This document shows positions 13,086 through 22,198 of a stretch of 64,000 bases of DNA, piece by piece. Positions within the stretch are counted from its first letter, which is position 1. Each line of letters opens with the position of its first letter. The position numbers and the translations under genes were made by a program. The notes under the pieces are model-generated. The model had not been told where the DNA came from and made no database searches. It saw nothing but the letters and a program-made list of their open reading frames with translations. The DNA lies in NCBI RefSeq assembly GCF_008365405.1, contig NZ_QOKV01000004.1, forward strand, positions 1-64,000, in the 5' to 3' direction. The stretch is from Azospirillum brasilense (GTDB lineage Bacteria; Pseudomonadota; Alphaproteobacteria; Azospirillales; Azospirillaceae).

Positions 13086-13604
13086 TCAGGAATCGCGGCG
13101 CGCCTGGGCGTCCTTCACGAACTGCGACACCCGCCCGATCTCGCGCGGGTCGGTGTCGACCGTCCGGCGCCCGCTGGGGATCGGGCGCATGCCCTTGCGG
13201 GGGGTGCGTCCGGGCGATGGATGCTGGGGCTCCGCGTCCTTCCTGCGCTTCAGGGCGTCTTGAAGGTTGGCTTGGATGATCTCCCGCCGCCGCTCGGCGC
13301 GGAACCGCTCCAGCCGCCCGTTCACCCGCTTCAACGCCCGCGCGTAGACCTGCTTCTTGGCGGACAGGCCGCGCTCGCTGGCGTCGGCCGATTGCTGGCC
13401 GGTGCCGCTGGCCTTGCCCCGCCGTCCGCGGCGGCGCGAGGCGATGATGTCGCGCGCCCGGTCGCGCTCCCCGCGCAGCCAGCGGGCGAGCGTCAGGGTT
13501 TCGTCAGGCGCCAGGGACTCCAGGTCCGGGTAATGGCTGCGGCGGACCTGCTCGAATTCCTTCTCGGACAACAGCCGTCGTTCGCTCGTGAGTTCGACTC
13601 CCAT
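13086..13604 (-). CDS. Basic helical protein of unknown function, possible general stress gene
   Basis: I do not recognise this 172-aa protein. It starts MGVELTSERRLLSEKEFE, is highly charged (Arg/Lys-rich), has no membrane segment and is probably largely helical. Segments such as LARWLRGERDRARDIIASRR and RVNGRLERFRAERRRE look suited to nucleic-acid or partner binding. It is divergent from the KGG-repeat stress gene. Both have a GGAAC-N16-GGTT element upstream, which is close to the EcfG consensus. Membership in the general stress response is inferred from that promoter and the neighbour. Confidence 0.65.
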   Translation of the reverse strand: MGVELTSERRLLSEKEFEQVRRSHYPDLESLAPDETLTLARWLRGERDRARDIIASRRRGRRGKASGTGQQSADASERGLSAKKQVYARALKRVNGRLERFRAERRREIIQANLQDALKRRKDAEPQHPSPGRTPRKGMRPIPSGRRTVDTDPREIGRVSQFVKDAQARRDS

Positions 13605-13655
13605 CGTAGACCCTCTCTGCTTCGTGGTCCCGCTTCGGCTTACCCCCGTCCGGTC

Positions 13656-13680
13656 AACCGATCGGGACGCGAAGCGTTCC
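13656..13680 (-). promoter_or_regulatory. Candidate EcfG-type promoter for the 13604 gene
   Basis: Read on the minus strand, GGAAC (13680-13676) is separated by 16 bases from GGTT (13659-13656). The alphaproteobacterial general-stress sigma factor EcfG recognises GGAAC-N16/17-CGTT, so there is one mismatch in the -10 part. Predicted transcription would start about 40 bases before the ATG at 13604. Confidence 0.6.
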
Positions 13681-13747
13681 CCGGTACTGTCCGATGGATC
13701 CTGATGCCACTTAGGGGTGCCGAAGGAATCGGAATCACGACCTCCCC

Positions 13748-13772
13748 GGAACCAAGTCGCCCCCCATCGGTT
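13748..13772 (+). promoter_or_regulatory. Candidate EcfG-type promoter for the KGG-repeat gene
   Basis: GGAAC at 13748-13752 is followed after exactly 16 bases by GGTT at 13769-13772. This is the same pattern as the divergent element on the other strand. It lies about 30 bases before the ATG at 13804. Confidence 0.62.
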
Positions 13773-13803
13773 TTCCGACATGTGGCAGAGGTGGAGGTTG
13801 AAG

Positions 13804-14124
13804 ATGGCCTCGAAAGACAACGGCCAAGACGAAGTCCAAACCGGGAGCGGTCGCACGTCGAACCGCGGCTTCGCGTCGATGGACCGTGACCGGCAGCGCC
13901 AGATCGCCAGCAAGGGCGGGGAAAGCGTGCCAGCCGACAAGCGCAGCTTCTCCAAGAACCCGGAACTCGCCGCGGAGGCAGGGCGGAAGGGAGGCCGGAG
14001 CGTACCGGCGTCCTCCCGCAGCTTCTCCAAGAACCCGTCCCTGGCCGCCGAAGCCGGGCGGAAGGGCGGGCAGGCGAGCCATGGCGGACGCGGTGCCGCC
14101 CTGCGTCCGGGCGAAGGCGACTGA
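13804..14124 (+). CDS. KGG-repeat stress-induced protein
   Basis: This 106-aa hydrophilic protein has several copies of the short KGG/con-10-like motif. Examples are RGFASMDRDRQRQIASKGG and SFSKNPELAAEAGRKGG, followed by a second SFSKNPSLAAEAGRKGG copy. Proteins with this repeat (GsiB, YciG and con-10 families) accumulate under desiccation, osmotic or stationary-phase stress. Their molecular role is poorly known, and they are probably intrinsically disordered. I chose ATG 13804 because GAGGTGGAGGTTGAAG precedes it and the family start MASKD follows. A bidirectional terminator lies just downstream. Confidence 0.88.
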   Translation: MASKDNGQDEVQTGSGRTSNRGFASMDRDRQRQIASKGGESVPADKRSFSKNPELAAEAGRKGGRSVPASSRSFSKNPSLAAEAGRKGGQASHGGRGAALRPGEGD

Positions 14125-14135
14125 CGGCACCGACG

Positions 14136-14174
14136 AAAAAAGCCCCTCTCCGCATTGGAGAGGGGCTTTCTTTG
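14136..14174. terminator. Bidirectional terminator between the KGG gene and leuB
   Basis: An 11-bp perfect stem (14141-14151 with 14157-14167) has a 5-base loop. It is flanked by GAAAAA on the left and TTTCTTTG on the right, so both strands read a stem followed by a T-run. It serves the two convergent genes. Confidence 0.92.
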
Positions 14175-14226
14175 CGTCGTCCTCTGGTCGGCGTCCTCCG
14201 ACCCGCCGGGCCGGGGACGCGACCGG

Positions 14227-15342
14227 TCAGGAGGCCAGCTTGTCCAGCTCGCGCAGGATCGAGTCGCCCATGACGGTCGTGGAGCAGCGGGCCATGCCCG
14301 GCGCCATGATGTCCGCCGTGCGCATGCCGCCCGACAGCACGTTCTGCACGGCCTTCTCCAGCATCTTCGCTTCCGTGTCCATGTCGAACGAGTAGCGCAG
14401 GCACATGGCGAAGGACAGCAGCGTCGCGCAGGGGTTGGCGAGGTCGCGGCCGGCGATGTCCGGAGCGGAGCCGTGCACCGGCTCGTAGAGCGCCTTGCGC
14501 TGGCCGTTGGCGTCCGGAGCGCCGAGCGAGGCCGACGGCAGCATGCCGAGCGAGCCGGTCATCATCGCCGCCTCGTCCGACAGGATGTCGCCGAACAGGT
14601 TGTCGGTGACGATCACGTCGAACTGCTTCGGGTTCTTCAGCAGCTGCATGGCGCCATTGTCGGCGTACATGTGCTCCAGCGTGACGTCGGAGAACTCCTC
14701 CTGATGGAGCTTCGTGACTTCCTGGCGCCACAGGAGGCCCGATTCCATCACGTTGGCCTTCTCCATCGAGTGGAGCTTGTTGCCGCGCTTGCGCGCCAGT
14801 TCGAAGGCGACGCGGGCGACGCGGCGGATCTCGCTGGTCGTGTAGACCTGGGTGTTGACGCCGCGGCGCTCGCCGTTGCCGATGTCGGTGATGCCGCGCG
14901 GCTCACCGAAATAGACGCCGCCGGTCAGCTCGCGGACGATCAGGATGTCCAGGCCCCTGATGACGTCGGCCTTCAGGGTCGAGGCGTCGACCAGGGCGTC
15001 GAACACCACCGCCGGGCGCAGGTTGGCGAACAGGTTCAGCTCCTTGCGGAGCGTCAGCAGACCGGCTTCCGGACGCTTGGTGTAGTCGGTGGGGTTGTCC
15101 CACTTCGGGCCGCCGACGGCGCCCAGCATCACCGCGTCCGCCGCCAGCGCGTCGGCCAGCGTCTCATCCTTCAGGGGAACGCCGTAGGCATCGATCGCCG
15201 CACCGCCGACCAGCCCCTCGGTGACGTCGAAGGTGACGTTGCGCTTGCGGTCGAGCCAGTCGATGACCCGGCGCACCTGGCGCATGACCTCCGGACCGAT
15301 CCCGTCGCCGGGCAAAAACAGAAGCTTCTTGTTGGCGGGCAT
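14227..15342 (-). CDS. leuB: 3-isopropylmalate dehydrogenase
   Basis: This NAD-dependent enzyme carries out the oxidative decarboxylation step of leucine synthesis. The 371-aa protein has [12 protein letters not shown] at the N-terminus and the [16 protein letters not shown] and ELTGGVYFG stretches. The substrate/Mg region [13 protein letters not shown] and the C-terminal [15 protein letters not shown] are also typical. I prefer the start at 15342 (MPANKKLL) over the ATG at 15360. The upstream ATG overlaps the GGGGAG ribosome-binding sequence that correctly precedes 15342. It lies 137 bp after leuD on the same strand. leuC is not adjacent to leuB or leuD in this window. Confidence 0.97.
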   Translation of the reverse strand: MPANKKLLFLPGDGIGPEVMRQVRRVIDWLDRKRNVTFDVTEGLVGGAAIDAYGVPLKDETLADALAADAVMLGAVGGPKWDNPTDYTKRPEAGLLTLRKELNLFANLRPAVVFDALVDASTLKADVIRGLDILIVRELTGGVYFGEPRGITDIGNGERRGVNTQVYTTSEIRRVARVAFELARKRGNKLHSMEKANVMESGLLWRQEVTKLHQEEFSDVTLEHMYADNGAMQLLKNPKQFDVIVTDNLFGDILSDEAAMMTGSLGMLPSASLGAPDANGQRKALYEPVHGSAPDIAGRDLANPCATLLSFAMCLRYSFDMDTEAKMLEKAVQNVLSGGMRTADIMAPGMARCSTTVMGDSILRELDKLAS

Positions 15343-15479
15343 GGCGCACGCACTCCCCATTGGAGACTTTATCAGTGTTGTCTAATCCGCGGACCGACAG
15401 GCCGGAAGGTGGGTCCATCCCCGCCGGTCCGCAAGGCCGTCATGGCCTGTATCGATTGGCCCGATACCGTTGACCCGGA

Positions 15480-16091
15480 TCAGCCCCAGAGCCAGGGCTG
15501 GCCGCCGCGCTGCTTGCCTTCATACTGGTCGATGAAGGCGGCCTGCTGCATGGTCAGCCCAATGTCGTCCAGCCCGTTCAGCAGGCAATGCTTGCGGAAG
15601 GGATCGACCTCGAAGCTGATCTTGCCGCCGTCCGGACCGGTGATCTCCTGTTTCTCCAGATCCACCGAGACGATGGCGTTCGACCCGCGCGACGCGTCGT
15701 CGAGCAGCAGGTCGACCTGCTCCTTCGGCAGCTTGATCGGCAGGATGCCGTTCTTGAAGCAGTTGTTGAAGAAGATGTCCGCGAAGCTCGGCGCGATGAT
15801 GCAGCGGATGCCGAAATCGGCGAGCGCCCACGGCGCATGCTCACGCGATGAGCCGCAGCCGAAATTGTCACCCGACACGAGGATCTTGGCGCTGCGGTAG
15901 GCCGGCTTGTTGAGGACGAATTCCGCGACCTCGGCACCGTCGGGGGTGTAGCGCATCTCGTCGAAAAGATGCTTGCCCAGCCCGGTCCGCTTGATGGTCT
16001 TCAGGAATTGCTTGGGAATGATCATGTCGGTGTCGACGTTGATCATCGGCAGCGGCGCCGCAACACCGGTGAGAACCGTAAACTTTTCCAT
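15480..16091 (-). CDS. leuD: 3-isopropylmalate dehydratase small subunit
   Basis: This is the small (swivel) subunit of isopropylmalate isomerase, which acts with the Fe-S large subunit LeuC in leucine synthesis. The 203-aa length is usual for the bacterial LeuD type. Visible features are [17 protein letters not shown], the active-site loop [16 protein letters not shown] and [10 protein letters not shown] chose the start MEKFTVLTG at 16091; the open frame extends upstream but loses family similarity. LeuC must be encoded elsewhere, since the upstream neighbour is a divergent glycosylation gene. Confidence 0.96.
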   Translation of the reverse strand: MEKFTVLTGVAAPLPMINVDTDMIIPKQFLKTIKRTGLGKHLFDEMRYTPDGAEVAEFVLNKPAYRSAKILVSGDNFGCGSSREHAPWALADFGIRCIIAPSFADIFFNNCFKNGILPIKLPKEQVDLLLDDASRGSNAIVSVDLEKQEITGPDGGKISFEVDPFRKHCLLNGLDDIGLTMQQAAFIDQYEGKQRGGQPWLWG

Positions 16092-16352
16092 CGCCAGAAT
16101 CCTGTCGCGCAAAAGAGGCGCAAGCGTGTGCATGCGGAGTTCGGTGAATAGCAGACCCGTCCCGCCATTGCCAGAGGAAGCTTGCCGCAAATGCCGCCCG
16201 CGGCGCGCGATTCCGCATCCCGGAACACAGCCGGACGCAACGAAATTGCTCCCGAATTCCCTCCGCCACCTTCAGCCCGGCATCCCGTCCTTGCTGCGGG
16301 GCGCTCCCTCGCCTACCAAGGGGCCGACGCTCCCCTGGGTTCCGCGATCTCC

Positions 16353-17981
16353 ATGACATTGCTCCCCGCCGCCCGCCGCCCGCGCACCGCTGCACTCGCC
16401 TTTTTGCTGCTGGCCCCGCCGCTCTATGGCCTGCTCGGGCTGGCGCTCGGCATGGACGCCAATTGGGACCTGAGGAACTACCATTGGTACAACGCCTACG
16501 CCCTGCTGACCGGGCGGCTGGGCATGGACATGCTGCCGGCGCAGATGCCCAGCTTCTACAACCCCCTGCTGGACGTGCCCTTCTATCTGCTCGCCAGCCA
16601 TCTGCCGGCGCGCGCGGCGGGCTTCGTCTGGGGGACGCTGCACGGGCTGAATCTGGCGCTGGCCTTCCTGCTGGCCCACGCCACGCTGCGCGTCGGCGGC
16701 GCGGGGCCGCGGGTGGCCCTGGCCGCCCTGCTGGCGGTGATGGCCGGCTTCGGGGGCGGCACGCTGGGGCTGCTCGGCACCACCTTTCACGACAACATGG
16801 TCAGCCTGGGCGTGCTCGGCGCGCTGGTCGTGGTGGCGGGGTCGCTGCCTCGGCTGATCGACGGGCCGGCGCCCGGCGCCTTCGCGCGGGTGGCCGCGGC
16901 GGGGCTGATGGCCGGGGCGGCGATGGGGATGAAGAACCCGACGGTGATCTACGCGGTCGGGCTCTGCCTCGCCTTCCTGGCTGTACCGGCGCGGCCCTGG
17001 CGGCGGCTGTGGCTGTCCTTCTTCTTCGGCGTCGGGGTGCTGGGCGGGCTGGCGCTGTGCGGCGGCTTCTGGATGGCCCATTTGTGGGTGGAGTACGGGA
17101 ATCCCGTCTTCCCGCACATGAACCAGATCTTCAAGTCGCCCTTCGCCGCGCTGTCCGGTTACGTCAACGTCAGCTTCTTCCCGGACTCGCGGCTGGAGCG
17201 CCTGTTCTTTCCGTTCTTCTTCCCCTTCGCACCGCTGAAGGTCGGCGAGGTGCCCTTCTTCGACCTGCGCGTCCTGGTGCTGTTCGTCCTTGTGCCCGTG
17301 GCCGCCGCGCTGGCGCTGCTCGGGCGGGCGCTCCGCCGACCGTCAGCGGAACTGACCGACACCGCCGCCACCCGCTACCTGCTGACCGCCATGGCGGTGA
17401 CCTACGCGCTGTGGGTGGGGATGTTCTGCATCTATCGGTATCTGGTGCCGCTGGAGATGCTGGCCCCGCTGGCCATCGTCATGGCGGCGGGCCTGCTGCC
17501 GGTTCCGCGCCGGGCGGCACTCGCCCTGGCGGCACTGCTCCTGCTGCTGGTCCAGGCAACCGCCCGCCCCGCCGACTGGGGTCGCGCGCCGTGGAGCGAG
17601 CGCTGGGTGGAGGCCGCCGTTCCGCCCATCGAGGACCCGAACGACACGATGGTGCTGATGGCCGGCTACTGGGCGATCTCCCACGTCATCCCGGCCTTCC
17701 CGCCGCGCATCCCCTTCGTGCGCATCCAGTCCAACTTCCTCCAGCCGGACTCGGTCGGCAACGGCTACCTCGCCCTGATGCAGGACAAGGTGGGGGCGCA
17801 CCGCGGTCCCTTCCTGATGCTCAGCACGATCCCCGACACGCCCGGCGCGGCGAAGGCCGCCGCCCTTCTGGGGCTGCGGGTGGCGCAGGACAACTGCCGC
17901 GACATCCCCAACAACCTGGGCGAGCCGCTGAACCTCTGCGCCGTGACGCGCATGGCGGACCATGAAAGGTCAGTGGATTAA
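16353..17981 (+). CDS. Polytopic membrane protein, likely GT-C-type glycosyltransferase
   Basis: This 542-aa protein has a cluster of about ten or more hydrophobic segments and short loops. After the first membrane segment comes an acidic-aromatic loop (DANWDLRNYHWYN). This arrangement resembles the first periplasmic loop of GT-C enzymes, where acidic residues bind polyprenyl-phosphate sugars. I could not assign a named family. The downstream GT2 and GtrA genes fit a polyprenyl-phosphate-linked sugar pathway in which this protein would be the final periplasmic transferase. I chose ATG 16353; the frame is open upstream to 16182 but that part is Pro/Arg-rich and lacks hydrophobic character. Confidence 0.7.
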   Translation: MTLLPAARRPRTAALAFLLLAPPLYGLLGLALGMDANWDLRNYHWYNAYALLTGRLGMDMLPAQMPSFYNPLLDVPFYLLASHLPARAAGFVWGTLHGLNLALAFLLAHATLRVGGAGPRVALAALLAVMAGFGGGTLGLLGTTFHDNMVSLGVLGALVVVAGSLPRLIDGPAPGAFARVAAAGLMAGAAMGMKNPTVIYAVGLCLAFLAVPARPWRRLWLSFFFGVGVLGGLALCGGFWMAHLWVEYGNPVFPHMNQIFKSPFAALSGYVNVSFFPDSRLERLFFPFFFPFAPLKVGEVPFFDLRVLVLFVLVPVAAALALLGRALRRPSAELTDTAATRYLLTAMAVTYALWVGMFCIYRYLVPLEMLAPLAIVMAAGLLPVPRRAALALAALLLLLVQATARPADWGRAPWSERWVEAAVPPIEDPNDTMVLMAGYWAISHVIPAFPPRIPFVRIQSNFLQPDSVGNGYLALMQDKVGAHRGPFLMLSTIPDTPGAAKAAALLGLRVAQDNCRDIPNNLGEPLNLCAVTRMADHERSVD

Positions 17982-18036
17982 ATCAGGCGATTGTGCTGTT
18001 TAACCCTGCATCGGCACCGTTTCGAAGCGCATCGCC

Positions 18037-19077
18037 ATGACCGTCTCCGCCATCGACCGCCCTGCAGCGTCCGCAGCCCCAACCACGGAGCCGGACCCGG
18101 ACACGGCGCCCGCAATGACGCCCGTGGTGGCCCCGGTGGTGGCGGTGCTCATCCCCTGCTACAACGAGGAGGCGGCCATCGCCGCCGTCGTGCAGGATTT
18201 CCGCAAGGCCCTGCCCGACGCGACGGTCTATGTCTACGACAACAACTCGTCCGACCGCACGGTGGAGGTGGCGAAGGCCGCCGGCGCCGTGGTCCGGCAC
18301 GAGCCGTTGCAGGGCAAGGGCAACGTCATGCGCCGCATGTTCTCCGACATCGAGGCGGACGTCTATGTGCTGGTGGACGGCGACGACACCTACCACGCCC
18401 CCTCCGCGCCGCTGATGGTCAAGCGGCTGTGGGACGACCAGCTCGACATGGTCAACGGCGCCCGCGTCACCGAGATCGTCAAGGCCTACCGGCCCGGCCA
18501 CCGCTTCGGCAACATGCTGTTGACCGGCATGGTCGCGCTGATCTTCGGCAACCGCATCGGCGACATGCTGTCCGGCTACCGCGTCTTCTCGCGGCGCTTC
18601 ATCAAGTCCTTCCCGGCGCTGGCCAGCGGCTTCGAGACGGAGACGGAGCTGACCGTCCACGCGCTGGAGCTGAACATGCCCATCGCCGAGATCAAGGCCC
18701 CCTACAAGGACCGCCCGCCCGGCTCGCACAGCAAGCTGAACACCATCCGCGACGGCGTCCGCATCCTGCGCACCATCGTCAACCTGGTGAAGGAGGAGCG
18801 GCCGCTGCCCTTCTTTTTCGCCATCTTCGCGGCGCTGGCCGCAGCGTCGATGATCCTCGCCTGGCCGGTGGTGACGACCTACCTGCAGACCGGGCTGGTG
18901 CCGCGCCTGCCGACCGCCGTGCTGTCCACCGGGCTGATGTTGCTGGGCTTCCTCAGCCTGACCTGCGGGCTGATCCTCGACACGGTCACGCTGGGCCGCC
19001 GCGAGGCCAAGCGCATGCGCTACCTGTCCATCCCCGCACCGGGCTTCCATCCGGTCCGCAAGGCCGCCGGATCCTGA
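18037..19077 (+). CDS. GT2 glycosyltransferase, polyprenyl-phosphate sugar synthase type
   Basis: This 346-aa family 2 glycosyltransferase resembles dolichyl-phosphate mannose synthases. The N-terminal nucleotide-sugar domain has IPCYNEEAAIAAVV, YVYDNNSSDRT, LQGKGNVMRRMF and the metal-binding VLVDGDDTYH. The lipid-acceptor segment SGYRVFSRRFIKSFP is also present. The C-terminus has two hydrophobic helices (about 255-320), typical of members that anchor in the cytoplasmic membrane. It probably loads a sugar onto a polyprenyl phosphate carrier. GtrA starts two bases after its stop codon, so the two are translationally linked. Confidence 0.88.
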   Translation: MTVSAIDRPAASAAPTTEPDPDTAPAMTPVVAPVVAVLIPCYNEEAAIAAVVQDFRKALPDATVYVYDNNSSDRTVEVAKAAGAVVRHEPLQGKGNVMRRMFSDIEADVYVLVDGDDTYHAPSAPLMVKRLWDDQLDMVNGARVTEIVKAYRPGHRFGNMLLTGMVALIFGNRIGDMLSGYRVFSRRFIKSFPALASGFETETELTVHALELNMPIAEIKAPYKDRPPGSHSKLNTIRDGVRILRTIVNLVKEERPLPFFFAIFAALAAASMILAWPVVTTYLQTGLVPRLPTAVLSTGLMLLGFLSLTCGLILDTVTLGRREAKRMRYLSIPAPGFHPVRKAAGS

Positions 19078-19079
19078 CC

Positions 19080-19514
19080 ATGCGCGATCTCAGCGGCACC
19101 CTGTCCGCCGACCGGCTCGGCCGGCTGGCCGTGCAGTTCGGCAAGTTCGGCCTCGTCGGCGTGGTCGGTCTGGTGGTGGACACGGCGGTGGTCTACGCGC
19201 TGGTGTTCGGCGCCGGGCTGGAGTTCTTCGCCGCCCGCATCCCGGCCTATCTGGCCGCCGCCACCACGACCTTCGCGCTGAACCGCGCCTTCACCTTCCG
19301 CGGGGCCGCCGACGCGCCGCTCTACCGCCAATGGGCGACGTTCCTGGCCGCCAACGCCTTCGGCGGGGTGGTGAACTACGGCGTTTCGGTCGGGCTGGAG
19401 GCCGCCCTGCCGCTGGCCGAGGCCCATCCGGTGCTGGCCGTCGCCGCCGGTTCGCTGTCCGGCATGGTGCTGAACTTCGCCGCCTCCAAGCATCTGGTCT
19501 TCAAGGACGCCTGA
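19080..19514 (+). CDS. GtrA-family membrane protein (putative sugar-lipid flippase)
   Basis: This 144-aa protein has four hydrophobic segments and the GtrA signature FGKFGLVGVVGLVVD near the N-terminus. ATTTFALNRAFTF and the C-terminal NFAASKHLVF are also typical. GtrA proteins are proposed to flip polyprenyl-phosphate-linked sugars across the inner membrane. It follows the GT2 gene almost without a gap, which supports one pathway: loading by GT2, flipping by GtrA and transfer by the membrane protein upstream. Confidence 0.88.
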   Translation: MRDLSGTLSADRLGRLAVQFGKFGLVGVVGLVVDTAVVYALVFGAGLEFFAARIPAYLAAATTTFALNRAFTFRGAADAPLYRQWATFLAANAFGGVVNYGVSVGLEAALPLAEAHPVLAVAAGSLSGMVLNFAASKHLVFKDA

Positions 19515-19666
19515 TCCTTGGGCTCCTAAGGCACCCCTCTCCTTCCGGATAGCGCCGGAAGTCCCATTGTGCGCCGCCGCAAACACCCGAAGTCCATGGA
19601 ATGGGGCGCATCCGACGGGAATGGCCCCGACACCGACCTGCCTTGGCAAGGAGCCGGGAGGGAGCC

Positions 19667-19981
19667 ATGAACAACAGCGACGTGCTGTGGGCCTGGGTGG
19701 CCGGAGTCACCGTGTCCGTAGCCCTGCTGGTCGGGCTGTCCCGCGCGCACGGACCGCCGACCCACGCCACGGACGGGCATTTCACCCTGCCGGAAATGGC
19801 GATGGGCGGCGCGGGTTGGGACTACGAGGCGTGGGAGCGGACCGGCGGAACGCCGCCGCGGCCCGAGTCGGAGGACACCCTCGCCCGGATGCTCGACCTG
19901 CTGGAGGGCATCCCCCCGGCATCGGGCGCGCCCCTGCCCGACGGGGACACGGCCGACACCGGCGGAGCCGAAACCCAGTGA
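19667..19981 (+). CDS. Small membrane-anchored hypothetical protein
   Basis: I do not recognise this 104-aa protein. It has one N-terminal hydrophobic helix (about 7-25, WAWVAGVTVSVALLVGLS) followed by an acidic soluble tail with LARMLDLLEGIPP. It could be a single-pass membrane or periplasmic protein. The start ATG 19667 has GGGAGGGA immediately upstream. It precedes dapF by 75 bp. Confidence 0.6.
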   Translation: MNNSDVLWAWVAGVTVSVALLVGLSRAHGPPTHATDGHFTLPEMAMGGAGWDYEAWERTGGTPPRPESEDTLARMLDLLEGIPPASGAPLPDGDTADTGGAETQ

Positions 19982-20056
19982 CCCCGTGAACTGTTTGCCA
20001 CGACCACCCCGTGCAGCCATGGACTCCGCAGCCCCGGTCGCCATATAACGGCGGTC

Positions 20057-20893
20057 ATGACGCGCGAATTCCTGAAGATGCACGGGCTCGGCAACGACTT
20101 TGTCGTGATCGACGCCCGCAACACGCCGTACACGCCGGCCGAGGCCGAGGTGCGTGCCATCGCCGACCGCAAGACCGGGGTGGGCTGCGACCAGTTCATC
20201 GTGATCGAGCCGGCGAAAACGGACGGCACGGCGGGCTTCATGCGCATCCGGAACGCCGACGGCGGTGAGGTGTCGGCCTGCGGCAACGCCTCGCGCTGCG
20301 TCGGCTGGCTGCTGATGGAAGAAGCGGGGGCGGAGCGCGTCGCCTTCGAGACCAACGCCGGCATCCTTCAGGCCAGCCGCGCCGACAACGGGCGCATCAC
20401 CGTGGACATGGGTCCGGCCAATCTGGACTGGACGCAGATTCCGCTGGCGGAACCGGCCGACACGCTGCGCCTCGACGCGGTGGCGCACGGCGGCTTCGCC
20501 GGCCCCACGGCGGTCAGCATGGGCAACCCGCACGCCGTCTTCTTCGTGGACGACGCCGAGGCGGTGCCGCTGGCCGAGGTCGGCCCGGTGTTCGAGACTC
20601 ACCCGGCCTTCCCCGAGCGCACCAACGTCGAGTTCGTCCAGGTGCTCTCCCCCACCGCCGTCCGCATGCGGGTGTGGGAACGCGGGGCCGGCGTCACCCA
20701 GGCCTGCGGGACCGGTGCCTGCGCCACCGCGGTCGCCGCGATCCGCCGTGGGCTGACCAACCGCAAGGTCGACGTGATCCTGGACGGCGGCACCCTGACA
20801 ATCGAATGGCGTGAGGACGGCCGCGTGCTGATGACCGGCCCCGTCGCCCTCAGCTACACCGGGCGGCTGTCCGCGGAGTTGGCGGCCACCTGA
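20057..20893 (+). CDS. dapF: Diaminopimelate epimerase
   Basis: DapF converts LL-diaminopimelate to the meso form for lysine and peptidoglycan synthesis, without a cofactor, using two cysteines. The 278-aa protein starts MTREFLKMHGLGNDFVVID. The catalytic cysteines are in SACGNASRC (C75) and QACGTGACA (C217). The substrate-binding NPHAVFFV and ERTNVEFVQ are intact. It heads the dapF-mtaB-ftsY group (gaps of 29 and 16 bp), an order common in alphaproteobacteria. Confidence 0.97.
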   Translation: MTREFLKMHGLGNDFVVIDARNTPYTPAEAEVRAIADRKTGVGCDQFIVIEPAKTDGTAGFMRIRNADGGEVSACGNASRCVGWLLMEEAGAERVAFETNAGILQASRADNGRITVDMGPANLDWTQIPLAEPADTLRLDAVAHGGFAGPTAVSMGNPHAVFFVDDAEAVPLAEVGPVFETHPAFPERTNVEFVQVLSPTAVRMRVWERGAGVTQACGTGACATAVAAIRRGLTNRKVDVILDGGTLTIEWREDGRVLMTGPVALSYTGRLSAELAAT

Positions 20894-20922
20894 ACGAATA
20901 GCCGCCGTTAGGCTGAAAGAGC

Positions 20923-22182
20923 ATGAGCGACACTGTGACCAACGAGCCGGAGATCGTCACCTTCGGCTGCCGCCTGAACACCTACGAATCCGAGGTGATG
21001 CGCACCCACGCCCGCAACGCCGGGCTGGAGGACGTCGTCATCGTCAACACCTGCGCGGTGACCTCGGAAGCGGAACGGCAGGCCCGCCAGACCATTCGCA
21101 AGCTGCGCCGCGAGCGCCCGAACGCCCGCATCGTGGTGACCGGCTGCGCCGCCCAGATCGACCCGCAGCGCTACGGCGCCATGCCGGAGGTCGATCAGGT
21201 GCTCGGCAACCAGGAGAAGCTCCAGCCCGAGAGCTGGGGTCTGGCCCCGGCGGAGAAGGTGCTGGTCAACGACATCATGTCGGTCAAGGAGACCGCCGGC
21301 CACCTGATCGGCGGCTTCGAGGACCGGGCGCGCGCCTTCGTCCAGGTCCAGCAGGGCTGCGACCACCGCTGCACCTTCTGCATCATTCCCTACGGCCGCG
21401 GCCCGTCGCGCTCCGTCCCCATCGGCGCGATCGTGGAGCAGGTGCAGGCGCTGGTGAAGGCCGGCTACAACGAGGTCGTGCTGTCCGGCGTGGACATCAC
21501 CAGCTTCGGCCCCGACCTGCCGGGCACGCCGACGCTGGGGCAGATGGTGCGGCGCCTGCTCGCCCTGGTGCCGGAGTTGCCGCGGCTGCGCCTGTCCTCG
21601 CTCGACTGCATCGAGATCGACGACGACCTGTGGCGCCTGATCGAGACGGAGCCGCGGCTGATGCCGCACCTCCACCTGTCGCTCCAGGCCGGCGACGATA
21701 TGATCCTGAAGCGCATGAAGCGCCGGCACAGCCGCGCCGATGCCATCGCCTTCTGCGAGCGCGTGCGCTCCCTGCGCCCCGACATGGTGTTCGGCGCCGA
21801 TTTCATCGCCGGCTTCCCCACGGAAACCGACGAGATGTTCGAGAACACGCTGCGGCTGGTCGAGGAGTGCGGCCTGACCTGGCTGCACGTCTTCCCCTAC
21901 AGCCCGCGCCCCGGCACCCCGGCCGCCCGCATGCCGCAGGTCGACGGCGGCGTCCGCAAGGAGCGCGCGGCCCGTCTGCGCGCGCTCGGCGCCGAGGCCG
22001 AGGCCCGCACTCTGGCCTCCCTGGTCGGGCGCGAGGTATCGGTGCTGGTCGAGAAGGACGATCTCGGCCGCACCCAGCATTTCGCCGAAATCCGCCTGGG
22101 CACGCCCCGGCCTCCCGGCTCCGTCCTGCGCGCCACGGTCACCGGCGTGGCCGGCGGCGCGCTGACCGGCACCCCCCTTTGA
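20923..22182 (+). CDS. mtaB: tRNA t6A37 methylthiotransferase MtaB
   Basis: MtaB is a radical-SAM enzyme that adds a methylthio group to N6-threonylcarbamoyladenosine-37 of ANN-decoding tRNAs. The 419-aa protein has the N-terminal UPF0004 domain with three cluster cysteines (TFGCRLNTYES, IVNTCAVT, VTGCAAQ). The radical-SAM CxxxCxxC follows in GCDHRCTFCIIP, along with GVDITSFG and the SLQAGDDMILKRMKRRHS segment. The C-terminal TRAM-like part is short. It lies between dapF and ftsY. MtaB is preferred over MiaB because of the GCRLNTYES N-terminus and overall length. Confidence 0.93.
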   Translation: MSDTVTNEPEIVTFGCRLNTYESEVMRTHARNAGLEDVVIVNTCAVTSEAERQARQTIRKLRRERPNARIVVTGCAAQIDPQRYGAMPEVDQVLGNQEKLQPESWGLAPAEKVLVNDIMSVKETAGHLIGGFEDRARAFVQVQQGCDHRCTFCIIPYGRGPSRSVPIGAIVEQVQALVKAGYNEVVLSGVDITSFGPDLPGTPTLGQMVRRLLALVPELPRLRLSSLDCIEIDDDLWRLIETEPRLMPHLHLSLQAGDDMILKRMKRRHSRADAIAFCERVRSLRPDMVFGADFIAGFPTETDEMFENTLRLVEECGLTWLHVFPYSPRPGTPAARMPQVDGGVRKERAARLRALGAEAEARTLASLVGREVSVLVEKDDLGRTQHFAEIRLGTPRPPGSVLRATVTGVAGGALTGTPL

Positions 22183-22198
22183 GAACAGTGGACACGCC

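Noticed and set aside
15389..15432. An 8-bp stem in the leuB leader as a leucine attenuator.
   Set aside because: There is no leucine-rich leader peptide that I could read and no T-run after the stem.
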